From: Lucinisca nassula
Lineage: Eukaryota; Mollusca; Bivalvia; Lucinida; Lucinidae
Assembly: GCA_963580285.1 (NCBI GenBank)
Contig: OY757013.1
Location: forward strand, 129,267,027 to 129,331,026
Direction: 5' to 3'
Length of the DNA stretch: 64,000 nucleotides
Positions within the stretch are counted from its first letter, which is position 1, and every line of letters begins with the position of its first letter. The notes below the pieces were generated by a model that was given only the letters and a program-made list of their open reading frames with translations, searched no databases and was not told the DNA's origin. Made by a program: the position numbers and the translations under genes. Below are positions 60,561-64,000 of the stretch, piece by piece.

Positions 60561-60770
60561 AGGGAGATTGAACTGTCCAACTTCAGTGAGACAGCGGTAG
60601 TTCGAGATACTGAGGGTTTATCATAACGCTACGCCAGGCGGCAGTATGGGGACATCTTCGAGTAAACTGATTAACCCATATAGGACAGATGGAATTTCCC
60701 ATCAAATAAGTCTGGAGTGGCCCATTCGCAATTATAGGGGTGCCAGGCTTGTCTTGTTACATGTAGCAGT

Positions 60771-61049
60771 CATTACGAAAACACGCCTTTACAAATGCAT
60801 TGTAAACTTAACCGCCGAAAAATCGAAATTTTAAGATGAAAAATTGTGAAATTTTTCTTATTTCTGCTCATAATATAGATTGTGTGTACGCTTTAGAACC
60901 GCCTCATCGAGGCGGTTCTAACGAGTACCCACAATCTATATTTTGGAGCAGAGATAAGGAAAAAAAGATTTACCCCTGTAAACCCCAGATTTACTATATA
61001 AAAGTGGGGTTCGAGGGGGTCAAAATTATATAGGCGCGTTTTCGTGATG
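60771..61049 (+). mobile_element. MITE-A copy, complete
   Basis: CATTACGAAAACACGCC to GGCGCGTTTTCGTGATG with near-perfect core at 60893-60930. Confidence 0.94.
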
Positions 61050-61899
61050 GTAAGTTTGGCAAAAAAAAAAGTCTGTGCTTTCAGCAAATAATGTAGAACC
61101 CGCGTTTTGAAACTTTTAAAAGTTTTAGGTGGTTATAGTCCTCTCACCCCTGTGTCTTCCAAGTGGACTCCATTATCTTCGACTCTTCACATGACCATTG
61201 ATGCAAAAAGGCGATTCAGCAAACCTCATAAAGAGTAATTCTAGATTAGATCATGGCTAATTATCTGGATCTACCCTGTTTACAACCTAGCATTCTTGGA
61301 TACCGCTTCGGTTTGCTTGTTGGATGATTGTTTATCAATCAACCCAAAGTAATTTACCACAGAAGCAAGTCCAGATCCCAGGCGAGGCAGATCGCGGCAT
61401 ATCACTCGCCATTGACGGCGGTGCCTAATCAAGGTCTACACAGTTTGCTTTAAGTACAGGAATTCACTCTTATTCCCCGTTCAGGACTACTTTTCCAGAA
61501 TACACTCAAACAATCTCTACCCATCAGTGCATTGATAGGTTTGGTTTTGCGTTTTTACGGCCCCGTCTGCTCTACTGAGTCGGTCATTATACCAAATTCT
61601 AACACAGCGCGCCTATATAGGCAATGGAAAACGGCTGTGTTTTATTCTGCAACAAATCACAGCTCGGAAGAGCGTGACGAGTGACGTCACTAAAAACTGC
61701 TAATTTATGACGTCACTAGTCGATTTCCTTGACCTTAGACGGTGAAACGTCATTTTCTCGCATCAAAAACGTTAGAAAAGGATGTAAATGCATGTGTTTC
61801 AGTCGTTAATTTTAGCGGGATTTTTCTAACAATGGCGAAAGGTTGTGAGATTTTGAAGGAAACAACAACATTATTAGCGATTTTCAGCGTGTTAGACTC
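61050..61899. other. Mostly unassigned; GACGTCA cluster
   Basis: A decayed P-type foldback may lie at 61250-61460 (ATCTGGATCTACCCTGTTTA / AAGTCCAGATCCCAGG; GGTCTACACAGTTTGC). GTGACGTCACTA at about 61682 and TGACGTCACTAG at about 61707 are perfect CRE-like palindromes. No coding-like frame. Confidence 0.45.
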
Positions 61900-62071
61900 G
61901 AAATAGATCAGCTCTAGTCTGTGATTTGTTGAGTAATAAATCACAGTTTGTCGGTCAGTTGTAAGTAGACAAATCACGCGCGCTACGCGCTCGTGATTTG
62001 ATCTACTTTACAACTGGCCTCCAAACTGTGATTTATTACTCAACAAATCACAGTTAGAGCTGATCTATTTC
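61900..62071. repeat. 172-bp palindrome (family O)
   Basis: GAAATAGATCAGCTCTAGTC at the left pairs with the right end and the arms continue inward through TGTGATTTGTTGAGTAATAA and AAGTAGA to the centre GCGCGCTACGCGCTCG. About ten mismatches over 86-bp arms by eye. A decayed relative is at 45000-45160. Confidence 0.92.
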
Positions 62072-62139
62072 TTAATTACAAACGTGCACGCTTTTTTTTC
62101 CGAAGCAGGCTTACGCATTAGCGGTAGAGTTTCGCATTG

Positions 62140-62195
62140 TGTCGTCAGAAACTGACAACTGCCCTTCTTGAACCAGCGGAAGTGGCGAATATACT
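62140..62195 (-). mobile_element. SINE-II fragment
   Basis: On the reverse strand CGCTGGTTCAAGAAGGGCAG then TTGTCAGTTTCTGACG matches the SINE-II body. Confidence 0.65.
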
Positions 62196-62419
62196 CTATA
62201 TACAGATTGATGATAAATGGACCGAGCTCAAAGTAATAAGGTAACAAATATGCTATCTTTCCCCGAAAGTGCTAATTGAAAACACTAGTACCAGATGTGG
62301 AATGTCGGTGAACCGACTGTTTTTATCGCATGTTGTTTTCTTACGTGATAATGATGTGTGAAGGGAAAATGAAACTTTCTCAAATGTATAAACGAACTTT
62401 TACATACTAGTAAAACTCC

Positions 62420-62560
62420 TATGCGTATAAACCCTGCGGCGGTGACTGAGATGCCATTTCGTCTCAACATCGGGTAAATGTCCCACAAAAGTGAAAGCAG
62501 CGTCTCGAAAATGACGTAAATAGTGCTGACAGAGACTTTAAACCTCTAATCAAGCAGATT
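62420..62560 (+). mobile_element. SINE-I tail-half fragment
   Basis: ATAAACCCTGCGGCGG, GAGATGCCATTTCGTCTCAA, AAATGACGTAAATAGTGCTG and GAGACTTTAAACCTC. Confidence 0.75.
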
Positions 62561-62589
62561 AATGATACTTGATGTAAGTCAAATTCGTA

Positions 62590-62800
62590 TGTTAAGAGCA
62601 CCGTTGGGACTGTTCAAAAGTGGTCTTTAAGACCACTTTTGAACAGTCCCAAAGGTGGTCTGTCACCAGAGAAACGGATTGTAGAAAACACAAAGAAAGA
62701 AAACAAAAAAAAAATGAAATCTTTTCAATATATTTATAATCGAAGAATTAGTCTTAAATTGAGCTGGTCTTAATTGCGGTTTTTGACTGTACATGCAGCG
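62590..62800. mobile_element. Family K (pogo-like) remnant with perfect 49-bp palindrome
   Basis: TTGGGACTGTTCAAAAGTGG at 62604 begins two exact 24-base arms around a single T (62604-62652). TGGTCTGTCACCAGAG, AATTGAGCTGGTCTTAATTG and TTTTTGACTGTACA match the family-K interior and right end. Confidence 0.82.
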
Positions 62801-62821
62801 TTGTTTTTCGGACTGTTTCAT

Positions 62822-63080
62822 GCCCCCGCCCATCGGGGCTTTGAGAAATAGATGGAGTGCATGGTGCTTCCACGCAGAGCTGAAACTGACCAAACATGAG
62901 TACTGGTAAACCGCTTAGAAGCACTAAGCCTGCCCAGGTAAAGTGGTGTGAGTCAGACCGCCCAATGCAGATAAACCTTTTGGTTTCATTGGAAAAGTCC
63001 CACGAAATTGGTAGCAACGTCCCCAAAATGACCTAAACAGTGTTTACGGGGACGTTAAACCTCATTGTAAACAAATAAAC
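62822..63080 (+). mobile_element. SINE-I with ~45-bp internal deletion
   Basis: TTTGGTTTCATTGG is joined directly to AAAAGTCCCACGAAATTGG, removing the GAGATGTCATTTCATCTC block. Confidence 0.87.
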
Positions 63081-63089
63081 GTATCACAG

Positions 63090-63315
63090 TTGAGCCAGCG
63101 CATGACGAAACCTACAGTAAGACATGTGAACCCAACGAAGACTCAGATCAGCCTGCGCATCCGCGCAATCTGATCAGTCTTCGCTGGGCGCTCTAAGGAT
63201 AGCTTCATTCATGCAGCAAGAGAAGTATCTGGTAAGACTATATGGATGCGCAGGCTGATCTGATTCTTCGCTGGGCGCATATGTAAGTTGTAGGAAATGC
63301 TGTACCCCGGCTCAA
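63090..63315. mobile_element. Foldback element family G, copy 2
   Basis: TTGAGCCAGCGCATGACGAA and, decayed and inverted, TGCTGTACCCCGGCTCAA are the ends. Two GC-rich hairpins share GCGAAGACTCAGATCAGCCT-type arms, as at 36799-37042. Confidence 0.82.
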
Positions 63316-63398
63316 TTCATGTAACACTCAAACACCGATAACGCGTTTACTATGGCTCATTGGAAGTCGTTCTTGATTCCCTCGGACCTTTTTTTCTA

Positions 63399-63639
63399 TT
63401 AAGGGGAACGGGAACACCTCCAGGGGAGGCAACTCATGCAAAAATATTTTTTTCTCCCATGTCAATAGGGGTCAACTCTTAAAGGAAATAATTTGCTCCT
63501 AAAGAGCAAATTCTTTCCCTTAAGAGTAGACCCCATTTTCAGTGGCACAGGGCTTATAGAAAAGCGAACAGGAAGTCCCGAAAGTTGTACCCCTTTGAAA
63601 AATGGCGAAAAATATGCCAGGTGTTCTTATTCCCCTTAA
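63399..63639 (+). mobile_element. TTAA-flanked MITE family D, copy 4
   Basis: TTAAGGGGAACGGGAACACC to GGTGTTCTTATTCCCCTTAA with both TTAA present. The hairpin AATAATTTGCTCCTAAAGAG / CAAATTCTTT is nearly intact. Confidence 0.93.
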
Positions 63640-63894
63640 TCAGATTGGATGATTGTGAAGAAGTTTAACGACACGTCAACCCTTGCGGGGCATTTTGTGT
63701 CGCCTCCCAGAGAAAGGGAGAAAAGAGAAAGAAGAGATGAAGGAAAAAGAAGAAAATAAATGGGAGTGTACAAACAGAAGAAATAGCAACACCCCCCCCC
63801 CCCTCTGCCATAACCTGCTGGATAGCAGGCCTTGTCTCACAGTTGGATGCCCCAGTGACAAGTGACACAAGATACACGGCACCTTCTAGATAAC

Positions 63895-64000
63895 AGATTT
63901 TGTTTACTTCCCCGCCAACACTATATAGCTCATTTTAAGACGTTACTTCCGATTTCGTTGGAGTTTTACCCGTCATTGAGAGGAAATGACATCTCAAGCC
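63895..64000 (-). mobile_element. SINE-I, cut by the window edge
   Basis: TTTTGTTTACTTCCCCGCCA through GAAATGACATCTCAAGCC; the head lies beyond the window. Confidence 0.8.

Overview
This window looks like intergenic or intronic DNA from a repeat-rich animal genome, most likely a marine bivalve, probably a heterodont/venerid clam. That inference rests on the repeat types: tRNA-headed SINEs resembling the molluscan RUDI/V-SINE type, elements combining GTCTGTCC microsatellite with AAGGTCAAAGGTCA monomers, and a Penelope-like reverse transcriptase type common in bivalves. No operon, rRNA, CRISPR or phage feature is present. Nearly all of the longer open frames are translations of repeats. I see one credible host coding segment: a signal-peptide first exon at 52343-52454 ending at a strong splice donor. 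A second segment (5793-6059) is a weaker candidate.

Working family names used below (mine, not published). SINE-I: about 305 bp, over 30 copies, starts GCCCCCGCCCATCGGGG and ends GACGTTAAACCTCAA plus (CAAA)n; several copies have 10-13 bp target-site duplications. SINE-II: tRNA head plus a conserved body, RUDI-like. SINE-III and SINE-IV: tRNA-like heads GCCTCCGTGGTGTAGTGG and GCCTCCGTGGCCTAGTGG. SINE-V: tRNA-like head CTCTGGCTCAGTGGTTAGAG. MITE-A (ends CATTACGAAAACACGCC), MITE-B (ends CATTACGATAACACACCC and CATCACGTGAACAAGTCC) and MITE-C (ends AAGGTTGGTATTTTGTGATA) all carry one central palindrome, the HP core, with arm TACTCGTTAGAACCGCCTC. Strand for MITE-A is + when the CAAATACATTG side comes first; for MITE-B it is + when CATTACGATAAC comes first. 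Other families are TTAA-flanked MITEs, a pogo-like TA-flanked MITE, hAT-like elements with 5-bp duplications, foldback hairpins (P, G, H, N, O) and TIR-bounded elements filled with 21-bp palindromic tandem repeats.

Layout. 1-2.5 kb: a roughly 160-bp satellite and a Helitron2-like element. 2.5-12.5 kb: SINEs, an ATGGATATCCAT array, a hAT-like element with a 320-bp GAA tract, and two LINE reverse transcriptase remnants, bracketed by inverted copies of a roughly 500-bp repeat. 12.9-20.5 kb: a MITE-A/B cluster with two palindromic minisatellites, a three-layer nest at 17.2-17.9 kb, a 21-bp array element and a 30-bp array. 21-29.9 kb: SINEs, a LINE split by a SINE and a MITE, a tRNA-like cluster, and the second 21-bp array element. 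30.5-33.6 kb: a decayed Penelope-like element between 550-bp direct repeats. 34-51 kb: dense MITE-A/B and SINE-I, including MITE-B inside MITE-B and a second Helitron2-like element carrying five perfect DR1 nuclear-receptor half-site pairs. 52.3 kb: the candidate first exon with a hAT-like MITE 31 bp beyond its donor. 53-64 kb: further SINE/MITE nests, a LINE 3' end, a MITE whose core arm is amplified seven-fold, and several long near-perfect palindromes.

The sequences mostly do not work together as genes. They form a stratified record of transposition, with SINE machinery probably borrowed from LINEs and MITEs mobilised in trans. The most unusual feature is the HP-core superfamily: three end-types share one hairpin, its arms change concordantly, and it can expand into a minisatellite. 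Boundaries were read by eye and are accurate to a few bases where a duplication is quoted, otherwise to roughly 10-20 bases.
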